Source of the DNA: DATHYZ01 sp035458865
Lineage (GTDB): Bacteria > Chloroflexota > Limnocylindria > Limnocylindrales > CSP1-4
Length of the DNA: 37,875 nucleotides
Direction of reading: 5' to 3'
NCBI GenBank assembly: GCA_035458865.1
Contig: DATHYZ010000170.1
Coordinates: 1 to 37,875 of the forward strand
Under the pieces are notes generated by a model that did no database searches, had not been told where the DNA came from, and saw only the letters and a list, made by a program, of their open reading frames with translations. The translations under genes and the position numbers were made by a program. Shown here in pieces: positions 24,860 to 31,431 of the stretch. Within the stretch, counting starts at the first letter, position 1; each line of letters begins with the position of its first letter.

Positions 24860-24882
24860 GTCCGCCGGCCCATCCGGCGGAC
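24860..24882 (-). promoter_or_regulatory. 5' leader hairpin of the heat-shock operon
   Basis: Nine-base-pair GC-rich stem (24860-24868 with 24874-24882; arms GTCCGCCGG and its complement) and a five-base loop. With the -10 at 24895-24890 the transcript would start near 24883, so the hairpin forms the very 5' end of the mRNA. It ends 22 bases before the ribosome site. A stabilising 5' hairpin is the simplest reading. Confidence 0.5.
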
Positions 24883-24889
24883 ATGTCAC

Positions 24890-24919
24890 ATCCTAGAACC
24901 TTGACAATCACGTTGTCAA
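24890..24919 (-). promoter_or_regulatory. Sigma-70-like promoter of the heat-shock operon
   Basis: Minus strand: -35 TTGACA (24919-24914), 18-base spacer, -10 TAGGAT (24895-24890). The -35 is a perfect consensus and lies inside the inverted-repeat operator, so repressor binding would block RNA polymerase directly. Confidence 0.75.
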
Positions 24920-24920
24920 G
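24900..24920. promoter_or_regulatory. HAIR-type HspR operator
   Basis: Perfect inverted repeat with arms CTTGACAA and TTGTCAAG and five central bases (equivalently 7-7-7). The HspR consensus is CTTGAGT-N7-ACTCAAG: same total length of 21, same outer CTTGA/TCAAG, different at the two inner arm positions. It overlaps the -35 of the hsp20 promoter, and hspR is the second gene of the operon. Confidence 0.85.
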
Positions 24921-24989
24921 ATACCTTCACGCTCGACAGGCACGCTTCCTGATGCCGGGACACGGCTCCTGCTCGCTGGGTGGACCGGC

Positions 24990-25673
24990 TCAGATCCCGA
25001 CGACGTCCTCCGACGGCTCTCCGATGAGCTGCGCCTTGAGCTGCGCCTCGCAGTCGGCGCGGCCGATGGCGATGACCTTGTCGCCGTCCTCGAGGACGGT
25101 GTCTGCACGGAGCGGCACGGCGGAGCCTTCCCGGATCACGGCGAAGAGGGAGCATCCCTCCGGGATCGCCAGGTCTCCCGACGCCCTGCCGATGGCCGGT
25201 GATCCCTCCTGCAGATGCGCCTCGATGATCTCGAGCTCGCCCTCGCCGAGGGCGGCCAGGTGGAGCAGCTCGTGGACCGGGATGTCCTGCTCGATGGATG
25301 CGAGGATCATCCGCGTGGGGCTGTTGATCTCGTCGACCCCGAGATGGCGGAACAGCTCCTCGTTCTTGGGGTTGTTGACCCGGGCGATCGTCCGGGGGAC
25401 GTCGAAGTGGTGCTTGGCCATCTGGCAGATGACGAGGTTGTCCTCGTCGTCGCCGGTGACGGCGGCCACGATGTCGGCCCGACTGGCGCCGGCCTCGGCG
25501 AGGTAGGCGCCCTCGCAGCCGTCGTGCGGGATGACGACGGAGCCGATCTCGTCGGTGATCTGGTCGGCGCGGCCGCGGTCCTTCTCCATGAGGACGACCT
25601 CGTGGCCGGACTCGATCAGCTCCTTCGTGAGGTAGTAGCCGACCTTGCCGCCGCCGACGACGATGACGAACAT
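24990..25673 (-). CDS. TrkA/KtrA-type RCK protein with N and C domains
   Basis: Cytosolic gating protein of potassium transport, 227 residues. The RCK-N Rossmann domain (1-125) has the nucleotide-binding motif GGGKVG (about 7-12), acidic residues at the end of strand 2 (MEKDRGRAD) and DDEDNLV. The RCK-C (TrkA-C) domain covers about 140-220. ATG 25673 lies three bases after the stop of another RCK-N protein. Such proteins bind NAD(H), ATP or c-di-AMP and gate TrkH, KtrB or similar channels. No TrkH or KtrB gene is in the window; the nearest transporter is the KimA-like permease at 27008-29011. Partner assignment is therefore inference. Confidence 0.92.
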   Translation of the reverse strand: MFVIVVGGGKVGYYLTKELIESGHEVVLMEKDRGRADQITDEIGSVVIPHDGCEGAYLAEAGASRADIVAAVTGDDEDNLVICQMAKHHFDVPRTIARVNNPKNEELFRHLGVDEINSPTRMILASIEQDIPVHELLHLAALGEGELEIIEAHLQEGSPAIGRASGDLAIPEGCSLFAVIREGSAVPLRADTVLEDGDKVIAIGRADCEAQLKAQLIGEPSEDVVGI

Positions 25674-25676
25674 CGC

Positions 25677-26171
25677 TCAGGCCTCCGTCGTGGGCGCCGT
25701 GGCCCCGGTTTCGTGGTGGTCGCCGCCGGGGTGCGTGCCCGTCGGAGCGCGGACCCCGGTCAGGTGCCTGGCCGGCTCGCCGATGAAGGTCAGGATGGCA
25801 TCTTCCATCAGGTTGGTCCGGCAGATCGTCGCCACGCCCAGGGCGGCGTAGGCATCCGCTCGGACCGGGTCGTTGACCTTTACGATGACCCGCTTGACGC
25901 CCAGGACCTCGGTCGCCAGCTGGCCCGCCATGATGTTGCGGTTGTCGCCCTCGGTCAGCGCGAGGAGCAGGTCGGCGTCGGTGACGCCGGCCCGTCGGAG
26001 GACGTCCTCGTCGGTGCCGTCGCCCCGGACGGTGCCACCACGGAAGGATGACGGCAGGCGGTCGAAGGCTCGAGTGTTGGTGTCGAGCACCGTCACCTCG
26101 TGACCGAGCGACTCGAAGGTCTCCGCGAGGACGGCCCCCGTTCGGCCGCACCCGATGATGACGGTCCTCAT
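25677..26171 (-). CDS. Single-domain RCK-N (TrkA-N) protein
   Basis: A 164-residue protein with one TrkA-N Rossmann domain: MRTVIIGCGRTGAVLA has GxGxxG (GCGRTG), strand 2 ends in VLDTNTRAFDRL, and the domain runs to about residue 130. The last 35 residues are polar and histidine-containing (PGGDHHETGA) instead of an RCK-C domain. ATG 26171 overlaps the stop of the upstream stress-protein gene, and the full-length RCK protein follows at once. The tandem arrangement of a one-domain and a two-domain RCK protein suggests a hetero-oligomeric gating ring. It could instead be a K+ or redox sensor. Confidence 0.9.
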   Translation of the reverse strand: MRTVIIGCGRTGAVLAETFESLGHEVTVLDTNTRAFDRLPSSFRGGTVRGDGTDEDVLRRAGVTDADLLLALTEGDNRNIMAGQLATEVLGVKRVIVKVNDPVRADAYAALGVATICRTNLMEDAILTFIGEPARHLTGVRAPTGTHPGGDHHETGATAPTTEA

Positions 26172-26683
26172 GCCACCTCCTCGGGCATCGGCTCCCGGAC
26201 GATCCAGACCATGCAGGGAGCGTTCTTGAGGGCGTAGGGGATGGTCCGCCCGATCGCGAAATCGCCGCCGAACCGGCGCCGGTAGGCGAGGGCGAGCACG
26301 AGCAGGTCGGCGCCGCGCTCGGTCGCCTCGTCCACGATCGCCGCCCCGACGTCGCGCGCCTGGAGCAGGACCGACTCGACCTTCCAGCCGGCGGACTCGG
26401 CGGCCAGCTCGGCCATGTCGAGGACCCGCTGGGCGTCCTCCGACGTGCTGGCGACGTCCGCATCGAGCGGGAGCGTCCAGTCGATCTCGACGACGTGGAC
26501 GGCGATGAGCTCCGCCTTCGCCTGCTTGGCGACCTCGGCGGCCAGCCGGACGACGCGCTCGTCGCCGGGCCCTCCACCGAGCGCGAGGACAGCCCGTCGG
26601 AAGACGGGCGGATGATGATCGAACACGGGTGCGAGGGTCTCCGGGCGATGGTCGCGACGGACCGCGGGGTCGGCGGCCGGCAT
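26168..26683 (-). CDS. Universal stress protein (UspA family)
   Basis: A 171-residue protein with one UspA domain (about 30-165): RRAVLALGGGPGDERVVRLAAEVAK at the start and ADLLVLALAYRRRFGGDFAIGRTIPYALKNAPCMVWIVR at the end. The usual ATP-binding G-x2-G-x9-G(S/T) appears only partly (FAIGRT-PYALK). ATG 26683 gives a leader peptide of about 20 residues before the domain. A GTG at 26626 would start nearer the domain and has GGAGA 11 bases upstream, so the start is uncertain. It is the first gene of a three-gene unit with the two RCK proteins, coupled by an ATGA overlap. This resembles USP domains attached to potassium and cation transporters. Confidence 0.88.
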   Translation of the reverse strand: MPAADPAVRRDHRPETLAPVFDHHPPVFRRAVLALGGGPGDERVVRLAAEVAKQAKAELIAVHVVEIDWTLPLDADVASTSEDAQRVLDMAELAAESAGWKVESVLLQARDVGAAIVDEATERGADLLVLALAYRRRFGGDFAIGRTIPYALKNAPCMVWIVREPMPEEVA

Positions 26684-26695
26684 CGCGCGCCCGTC

Positions 26696-26704
26696 ACGAT
26701 ACCA
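26696..26704 (-). promoter_or_regulatory. Possible extended -10 promoter for the USP-RCK unit
   Basis: Minus-strand TGGTATCGT (TGn plus TATCGT, four of six matches). A start near 26689 would leave only about five bases before ATG 26683, or about 63 before GTG 26626. No -35 is recognised. Confidence 0.25.
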
Positions 26705-26810
26705 CCGCCGGGGGCGCTCCCGGACCGACCGGGACCCGGTGCGGTCCGGCTCAGGTCGGCGGGCTCGGCCGGTCGGCTGGCTCGTTCGCCACGAACGACT
26801 CGGACCCCCG

Positions 26811-26943
26811 CTCCCGCCGGTAGGGGACGTAGACGACGACCGTGCGTGGTCGCCCGAGCAGCGCCCGTCGAAGGCGCTGGGCGGACTGGTTGGATGTGCC
26901 GCTGGTCGTCGTCGAGTCGCCCTGCCGAGCCCTGATGCACCCC
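26811..26943. pseudogene. Scrambled remnant of a KimA-like permease C-terminus
   Basis: Two pieces of the permease 3' end lie back to back in opposite orientation. 26811-26891 on the minus strand reads NQSAQRLRRALLG...YVPYRRE, matching the last residues of the neighbouring permease (NQSARRLRAALVG...DVPYRR). 26893-26943 on the plus strand reads DVPLVVVESPCRALMHP, matching its DVPLVIVESPYRALVGP, which should lie about 60 residues earlier on the same strand. The DNA also aligns, at roughly three quarters identity by eye. No intact frame joins them. It looks like a decayed second permease copy with an internal deletion and inversion. The rest of 26684-27007 shows nothing else. Confidence 0.75.
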
Positions 26944-27007
26944 ATGCCCGCGGCCCCGGATGGGACGACGGCCCCCGATCACGCGGGCGCCTCCTCTGCG
27001 GTGACGA

Positions 27008-29011
27008 CTACTGGCGACGACGGTAGGGAACGTCGGCGATGACCGTGTGCTCCCTGCCCACGAGCGCGGCCCGCAGCCGCCGGGCGGACTGGTTGTACAG
27101 CAGGCGGTCGTACCAGCGCTTGGCGACGTACTCGGGGATGACCACGATCGTCGTCGGGGCCTCCTTGTCGGGCGGCCAGGCCATGTCGAGCACGTCGAGG
27201 TACGCGACCACCGGTCCCACCAGGGCCCGGTAGGGGGATTCCACGATCACCAGCGGGACGTCCGGGAACTGCCGCTCCCAGCGCTCCCGGAGCTCGTCGC
27301 CCTGATCTGGATCCTCGGTGACGTAGACCGCCCGGACATCGGTCGCGATGGAGCGCCCGAAGTTGACCGCCTGGACCACGGCCCGGGTGATGCCGGGGAC
27401 CGGGACGATGACCCGCTGCTCCCGGTGCGGCGCTGGGATCTCGAGCTCGTCTGCGACGGCCAGCTCGGCGGCCTGGAGGCGATACTGTCGGCGGATCGCC
27501 ACCATGAGCAGGGCGACGAGCGGGACCGCGATCAGGACGATCCAGGCGCCTCGGCTGAACTTGGCGCCGATGATGATCACCGCCACCACGCCCGTGACCG
27601 CCGCGCCCAGCAGGTTGACCCCGAACTTCCAGCGCCAGCCGGGGCCGTGCTCCAGGAACCAGTGCTTGACCATCCCGGCCTGGGAGAGGGTGAAGGACGC
27701 GAAGATCCCGACCGAGTACAACGGGATCAGCCCGTTGACCGAGCCATCGAAGATGGCGACGAAGATGCCGGCCGTCACCGCCAGGATGATGATCCCCCAC
27801 GAGTAGGCGAGGCGGTCGCCCCGGAACGCGAACTGCCTGGGCAGGTAGCCGTCGGCTGCCAGGATCTGCGCCAGGCGGGGCGCCCCGTTGTAGCCGGTGT
27901 TCGCCGCCAGCAGGAGGATCAGCGCGGTCGCGGCCTGGAAGCCGATGTAGACCGGCCCGTCACCGAACACCGTGCGGGAGACCTGGCTGATCAGCGTCTC
28001 GGTCTCGCTGGGGACCATCCCGTAGGCCGCCGCCAGCAGCGAGATCCCGATGAAGATCGTGCCCAGCAGGACGGCCATGATCGTGAGCGTGTTGGCGGCG
28101 TTCGTCGGCTCCGGGGGCTTGAAGGCAGGCACGCCGTTCGAGATGGCCTCGGTGCCCGTCAGGGCGACCGAGCCGAAGGCGAAGGCTCGGACGAGGAGGA
28201 CGATCGTCAAGACCTCGAATCCGCCCGGCGGAGGCTGGATGTCGGGCGCCGGGAACGACGCAGCAGGGTCGCCGGAGGCGATCGAGATCAGGCCGAGGCC
28301 GATCATCAACAGGGCCCCGCCGACGAACGCGTAGGTCGGCAGGGCGAAGATGTTGCCGGACTCACGGAGGCCGCGCAGGTTGGCGACGGTGAGCAGGGCG
28401 ATCGCCAGCAGGGCGAGCTCTACCCGCAACGGGATGAGCTCGGGGATCACCGAGGTGATCGCCGCGATCCCAGCGGCGATCGAGACCGCCACGGTCATCA
28501 TGTAATCGAAGAGCAGCGCTGCCGCCGCCAGCAGCGCCGACGGCATGTTGATGTTCGCCTTGGCGACCGCATAGGCCCCGCCGCCCGACGGATAGGCATG
28601 GCAGATCTGGCGGTAGGAGGTCGAGACGATCAGCAGCAGTGCCGCGATGCCGATCGCGATGGGCACGGAGAAGGTGACCGCCGTCGCCCCCGCCGTCACC
28701 AGGATGAGGAGGATCTCCTCGGAGGCGTACGTCGAGGAGCTGATCGCGTCCGAGCTGAAGATCGCCAGCGCCTTCTTCTTGGGCAGGCGCTCGGTGATCT
28801 CCTCCTCGCTGGCCAGCGGTCGGCCGATCATCACGCGCCTCGTGGCCGCCCAGGCCCGGCCGATCGCCGTCGTCGGCGCGCTGGCGGCCTGCTTGGCGAC
28901 CAGCTGCCCGGGGCCGCTCCAGCGGAAGTAGGCCGAGTGCGGGCGCTCGACACGGACGCGCCGATCGCCCGGCTTGCGTCCCTGGAGCGGCCGTCGACCG
29001 CCGATCGCCAT
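27008..29011 (-). CDS. KimA-like APC-family permease with C-terminal cytosolic domain
   Basis: A 667-residue transporter. After a basic N-terminal region of about 60 residues comes GRPLASEEEITERLPKKKALAIFSSDAISSSTYASEEILLIL, typical of the KimA/YdaO branch of the APC superfamily. About 12 transmembrane helices follow (85-500). The C-terminal 150 residues form a soluble, stress-protein-like domain (VIVPVPGITRAVVQAVNFGRSIATDVRAVYV, VVIPEYVAKRWYDRLLYNQSARRLRAAL). B. subtilis KimA is a proton-coupled K+ importer inhibited by c-di-AMP at this domain. K+ as substrate is supported here by the nearby RCK and USP genes, but amino-acid transport cannot be excluded. ATG 29011, two bases after the phosphoesterase stop. 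Confidence 0.88.
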   Translation of the reverse strand: MAIGGRRPLQGRKPGDRRVRVERPHSAYFRWSGPGQLVAKQAASAPTTAIGRAWAATRRVMIGRPLASEEEITERLPKKKALAIFSSDAISSSTYASEEILLILVTAGATAVTFSVPIAIGIAALLLIVSTSYRQICHAYPSGGGAYAVAKANINMPSALLAAAALLFDYMMTVAVSIAAGIAAITSVIPELIPLRVELALLAIALLTVANLRGLRESGNIFALPTYAFVGGALLMIGLGLISIASGDPAASFPAPDIQPPPGGFEVLTIVLLVRAFAFGSVALTGTEAISNGVPAFKPPEPTNAANTLTIMAVLLGTIFIGISLLAAAYGMVPSETETLISQVSRTVFGDGPVYIGFQAATALILLLAANTGYNGAPRLAQILAADGYLPRQFAFRGDRLAYSWGIIILAVTAGIFVAIFDGSVNGLIPLYSVGIFASFTLSQAGMVKHWFLEHGPGWRWKFGVNLLGAAVTGVVAVIIIGAKFSRGAWIVLIAVPLVALLMVAIRRQYRLQAAELAVADELEIPAPHREQRVIVPVPGITRAVVQAVNFGRSIATDVRAVYVTEDPDQGDELRERWERQFPDVPLVIVESPYRALVGPVVAYLDVLDMAWPPDKEAPTTIVVIPEYVAKRWYDRLLYNQSARRLRAALVGREHTVIADVPYRRRQ

Positions 29012-29013
29012 CG

Positions 29014-29745
29014 CTACAGCCCGAACGCGAGCCGAGCGGCGAGACGCTCTGGCAACCCGACGTCGCGCATCCTGGCCTGGACGGCGGGGATGTCGTAGGG
29101 GATGCGGAGCCAGGTCACCTCGCGCCGGCCAAGGTCCAGTGCCAGGGCGCTCGCGGCCGGATCTCCATCGCGGGGCTGCCCGACGCTGCCGGGGTTGAGC
29201 AGCGTCGGTCGATCATCGAGTCGGACCGGGACGCCCGCGACCGGCTCCTGGGCCTCGACCCGCCCGTCGGACCGCCGGAAGAGGATCGGCACGTGGGTGT
29301 GGCCGAAGAAGCCGACCGCGACCCCGTGGTCGGCGAGGCGATCGAGGCTGGCGCCTGCTACCGGAGCGTGGGTGACGTACTCCCAGATGGGGTCCCGGAA
29401 GCTCCCGTGCACCAGGGCCGCGCCGGACCGGACCTCCACCTCCGGTCGAGCCCGAAGCCACTCGAACGTCCGCGTGGCCGCCGTCGCGCGGGTCCACTCG
29501 ACCGCCCGGCGGGCGTCGGCATTGAACCAGTCGAGCTCGAGATCGCCGATCGCCGCCGCGTCGTGGTTCCCGCGCACGCCGACCGCTCCGATGTCCCGGA
29601 GGCGGTCGACGACCCCGTCGGGATCGGGTCCGTAGCCCACGATGTCACCGAGCTGCCAGACCTCGTCGACGCTGCCGACCGCCGACAGCACGGCATCCAG
29701 CGCGACGAGGTTGGCGTGGATGTCAGAGAGGATCGCCACGCGCAT
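29014..29745 (-). CDS. Calcineurin-like metallophosphoesterase (YfcE/MJ0936-like)
   Basis: A 243-residue phosphoesterase. All metal-site motifs are present: D-x-H in ILSDIHAN (7-14), GD in WQLGDIVGYGPDP, GNHD in VRGNHDAA, a His in VHGSFRDP and GHTH in FFGHTHVP. LNPGSVGQPRDGDP near the C-terminus is typical of the MJ0936/YfcE group, which hydrolyse phosphodiesters in vitro. ATG 29745 (MRVAILSD) was chosen because it starts the domain. An ATG at 29820 would overlap rsmG by 47 bp. The ribosome site is weak. It lies between rsmG and the permease gene in one apparent transcript. Its physiological substrate is unknown; a cyclic dinucleotide role is possible but not shown. Confidence 0.9.
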   Translation of the reverse strand: MRVAILSDIHANLVALDAVLSAVGSVDEVWQLGDIVGYGPDPDGVVDRLRDIGAVGVRGNHDAAAIGDLELDWFNADARRAVEWTRATAATRTFEWLRARPEVEVRSGAALVHGSFRDPIWEYVTHAPVAGASLDRLADHGVAVGFFGHTHVPILFRRSDGRVEAQEPVAGVPVRLDDRPTLLNPGSVGQPRDGDPAASALALDLGRREVTWLRIPYDIPAVQARMRDVGLPERLAARLAFGL

Positions 29746-29773
29746 GCGTCGCGGAGTGTAGTCCCGCGGACGG

Positions 29774-30649
29774 TCACCATGGGCGTCGCTTTCGTCGTGC
29801 CGGATCGCGAGGGAAGCCATCGGGCGTCGGGCTCGCCTTGGTCAGGGCCACGATCACGTGACCGGGCAGCGCGGCCAGGCCCTGGTGGTGCACATCGAGC
29901 GACCCTCCGCCAAGGGCCCGCATCGCCCGTCGTGCGGCACCCAGCTCGGCCGCACCCGGGTCCCGCTTCCAGGCCAGGAGGACGCCGCCCGATCGAAGGA
30001 GCGGGAAGGCCAGCTCGACGAGCTCCGCGAGACTGCCGACCGCCCGAGCCGTGACCGCCGGCCACCGCTCTCGCTGGGACGGCTCGACGGCGACGTCCTC
30101 GACGCGCCGTCGGTCGATCGCCACGCGATCCCCGAGGCCGAGCGCCGCGACGGCCGTCTCGAGGAACGTGGCCTTCTTGCCGATCGAATCGACGAGGCGG
30201 GCGTCGGCCGGAGTGGCCACGGCCAGGACGAGACCCGGGTAGCCGCCGCCGCTGCCGATGTCGAGGAAGCGGTCGGCACCGAGCCGTCGGAGGAGGGGCA
30301 CGCCACCCAGCGAATCGAGGACGTGGAGCCGGGCGATGGCCTCCGGATCGCGGATCGCCGTGAGGTTCACCGACCGCGTCCAGGCCACGAGCAGCCGCGC
30401 GTGGTCCGCCAGCAGACGGCGTTGGGTCCCCGAGAGCTCGAGCGAGAGCGAGGCGAGCCCCGCGTCGACCGTCCGGTCGAACTCGGCCGGCAGCGGGGGG
30501 AGCTCCTCGACGCGCGTCGGGGGCGTCGTCCTTGGCCGGACGGCCCCACGGTTCGGTGGTCCCGGATCCGGCGGGACGGCGCCCCCGGCGTCGTCGTGCT
30601 GCGCACCGATGGCCGTGGTGTCCGGTCTTGCGCGGCTCGTCCGGTTCAC
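29774..30649 (-). CDS. rsmG: 16S rRNA (guanine527-N7)-methyltransferase RsmG
   Basis: SAM-dependent methyltransferase that modifies G527 of 16S rRNA. Of 291 residues, about 50-290 match the family: LLADHARLLVAWTRSVNLTAIRDPEAIARLHVLDSL, the SAM-binding FLDIGSGGGYPGLVLA, then LVDSIGKKATFLETAV and VTARAVGSLAELVELAFPLL. RsmG is usually 205-250 residues, so the 50-residue Pro/Arg-rich N-terminus is extra. GTG 30649 is supported by GGGGAG about eight bases upstream and no later start codon fits better. A likely promoter and two DnaA-box-like sites lie upstream. rsmG (gidB) is often near oriC, but parA, parB, mnmG and dnaA are not seen here. Confidence 0.93.
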   Translation of the reverse strand: MNRTSRARPDTTAIGAQHDDAGGAVPPDPGPPNRGAVRPRTTPPTRVEELPPLPAEFDRTVDAGLASLSLELSGTQRRLLADHARLLVAWTRSVNLTAIRDPEAIARLHVLDSLGGVPLLRRLGADRFLDIGSGGGYPGLVLAVATPADARLVDSIGKKATFLETAVAALGLGDRVAIDRRRVEDVAVEPSQRERWPAVTARAVGSLAELVELAFPLLRSGGVLLAWKRDPGAAELGAARRAMRALGGGSLDVHHQGLAALPGHVIVALTKASPTPDGFPRDPARRKRRPW

Positions 30650-30712
30650 GGCCGGGTCTCCCCTGGGCCCCTCGCGAGCCGCGCTCCCCGTTGGCTTCGA
30701 TGCGGATGGCGG

Positions 30713-30741
30713 ACGCTACGAAAGGCCCGGGGCCCCGTCAA
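30713..30741 (-). promoter_or_regulatory. Probable promoter of rsmG
   Basis: Minus strand: -35 TTGACG (30741-30736, five of six matches), 17-base spacer, -10 TAGCGT (30718-30713, three of six). A start near 30706 gives a leader of about 57 bases to GTG 30649. The DnaA-like box begins five bases upstream of the -35. Confidence 0.45.
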
Positions 30742-30745
30742 TGCG

Positions 30746-30788
30746 GTTATCCACGAACCGGCGACTTCACGGTGGATTCGTGGATAAC
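30746..30788. promoter_or_regulatory. Two inverted DnaA-box-like sites
   Basis: Perfect 12-base inverted repeat GTTATCCACGAA (30746-30757) / TTCGTGGATAAC (30777-30788), 19 bases apart. Each arm contains TTATCCACG (plus 30747-30755; minus 30787-30779), eight of nine to the DnaA consensus TTATCCACA. It stands next to the rsmG promoter. It could be a DnaA-responsive operator, part of an origin, or an unrelated palindromic operator. Confidence 0.6.
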
Positions 30789-30872
30789 TCCCGTCGTCAG
30801 ACCCCCGCCGGAACACGAGGGCCGTGGACGAACGGCGCTCCCGGTCCACTGGCTCGCCCGGGCGCCGGCTCG

Positions 30873-31349
30873 TCAGGTGGGACGGCCCGAGCGGACCGGC
30901 CGGCCCAGGGTCCGGCGGACCACGTCGAGGACCTCGTCGGCATACACCTCGGCCTCACCCTGCTCTGCGGCCGTCCTGACGCACCCCTGGACGTGATCCT
31001 CAAGAATCAGCAGGGCCACGCCATCGACCGCCGCCCGGAGCGCGGCCGTCTGCTGGAGGATGTCGACGCAATACTCCTCGCGCTCGATCATCCGGGCGAT
31101 CCCGCGAACCTGCCCCTCTATCCTCGAGAGCCGGCGGATCAGCTTGGCCCGATCCTTCGAGTAGCTGTGCCGGAAGTGGCCGCCGGCCGCGTGGCCATGA
31201 CCGGCCTTGGCGGCCGTACGTGCCGACCGCTCGGAGGGGCGCCCAGCCGGACGGTCCTCGCTCCCGGGCGCGGCCCCGGGCTGCGTCTTGCGCGATCCCG
31301 CCTCGGTCCGGGCGCGAGGGTGGGATCCTCGGTCGCGTGACTCGTTCAC
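30873..31349 (-). CDS. csoR: CsoR-family copper-sensing repressor with His-rich N-terminal extension
   Basis: All-alpha metal-sensing repressor (DUF156 family), 158 residues. The core is 62-150, from KDRAKLIRRLSRIEGQVRGIARMIE onward. The Cu(I) fingerprint Cys94, His119, Cys123 has the exact C-x24-H-x3-C spacing of Mycobacterium CsoR (Cys36, His61, Cys65). The 60-residue N-terminal extension is polar, ending in GHGHAAGGHFRHSYS with five histidines; it is not usual and could be an added metal site. GTG 31349 was chosen as the only in-frame start before the domain. A palindromic operator lies 8-28 bases upstream of this start, indicating autoregulation. No copper ATPase or chaperone gene is in the window. 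Confidence 0.9.
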   Translation of the reverse strand: MNESRDRGSHPRARTEAGSRKTQPGAAPGSEDRPAGRPSERSARTAAKAGHGHAAGGHFRHSYSKDRAKLIRRLSRIEGQVRGIARMIEREEYCVDILQQTAALRAAVDGVALLILEDHVQGCVRTAAEQGEAEVYADEVLDVVRRTLGRPVRSGRPT

Positions 31350-31356
31350 GTCCGCA

Positions 31357-31377
31357 TCATACTCCCCGGGGGTATGA
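31357..31377. promoter_or_regulatory. CsoR-type operator
   Basis: Inverted repeat with outer arms TCATAC (31357-31362) and GTATGA (31372-31377) around TCCCCGGGG (31363-31371). The pattern TAC-C-rich-G-rich-GTA matches known CsoR operators. It lies directly upstream of csoR and about 55 bases upstream of the rightward gene at 31432, so it could control both. Confidence 0.75.
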
Positions 31378-31395
31378 CCGTCGAGACACCCCAGC

Positions 31396-31424
31396 CTGAC
31401 CATCCGAGCGGCGGCGAGTAGACT
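31396..31424 (+). promoter_or_regulatory. Possible promoter giving a leaderless transcript for the zinc-ribbon gene
   Basis: CTGACC (31396-31401), 17-base spacer, TAGACT (31419-31424): four of six matches in each box. The expected start near 31431 coincides with ATG 31432, and no ribosome site is visible upstream. Confidence 0.35.
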
Positions 31425-31431
31425 GCAGCGG

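Noticed and set aside
24901..24930. A rightward promoter from the plus-strand TTGACA in the HspR palindrome
   Set aside because: No good -10 follows at 16-18 bases, and no rightward gene lies downstream.
26751..26945. A 64-codon minus-strand frame as a small gene
   Set aside because: Only its middle resembles anything, namely the end of the neighbouring permease, and the neighbouring homologous piece is inverted. It is better explained as a pseudogene fragment.
27047..29098. A 683-codon plus-strand open frame opposite the permease gene
   Set aside because: Same compositional shadow. The protein is a run of Asp, Glu, Arg and Gln without domains, while the minus strand encodes a typical permease.
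30746..30788. Calling this site the chromosomal replication origin
   Set aside because: Only two near-consensus DnaA boxes, no AT-rich unwinding element, and none of dnaA, dnaN, parA, parB or mnmG nearby.
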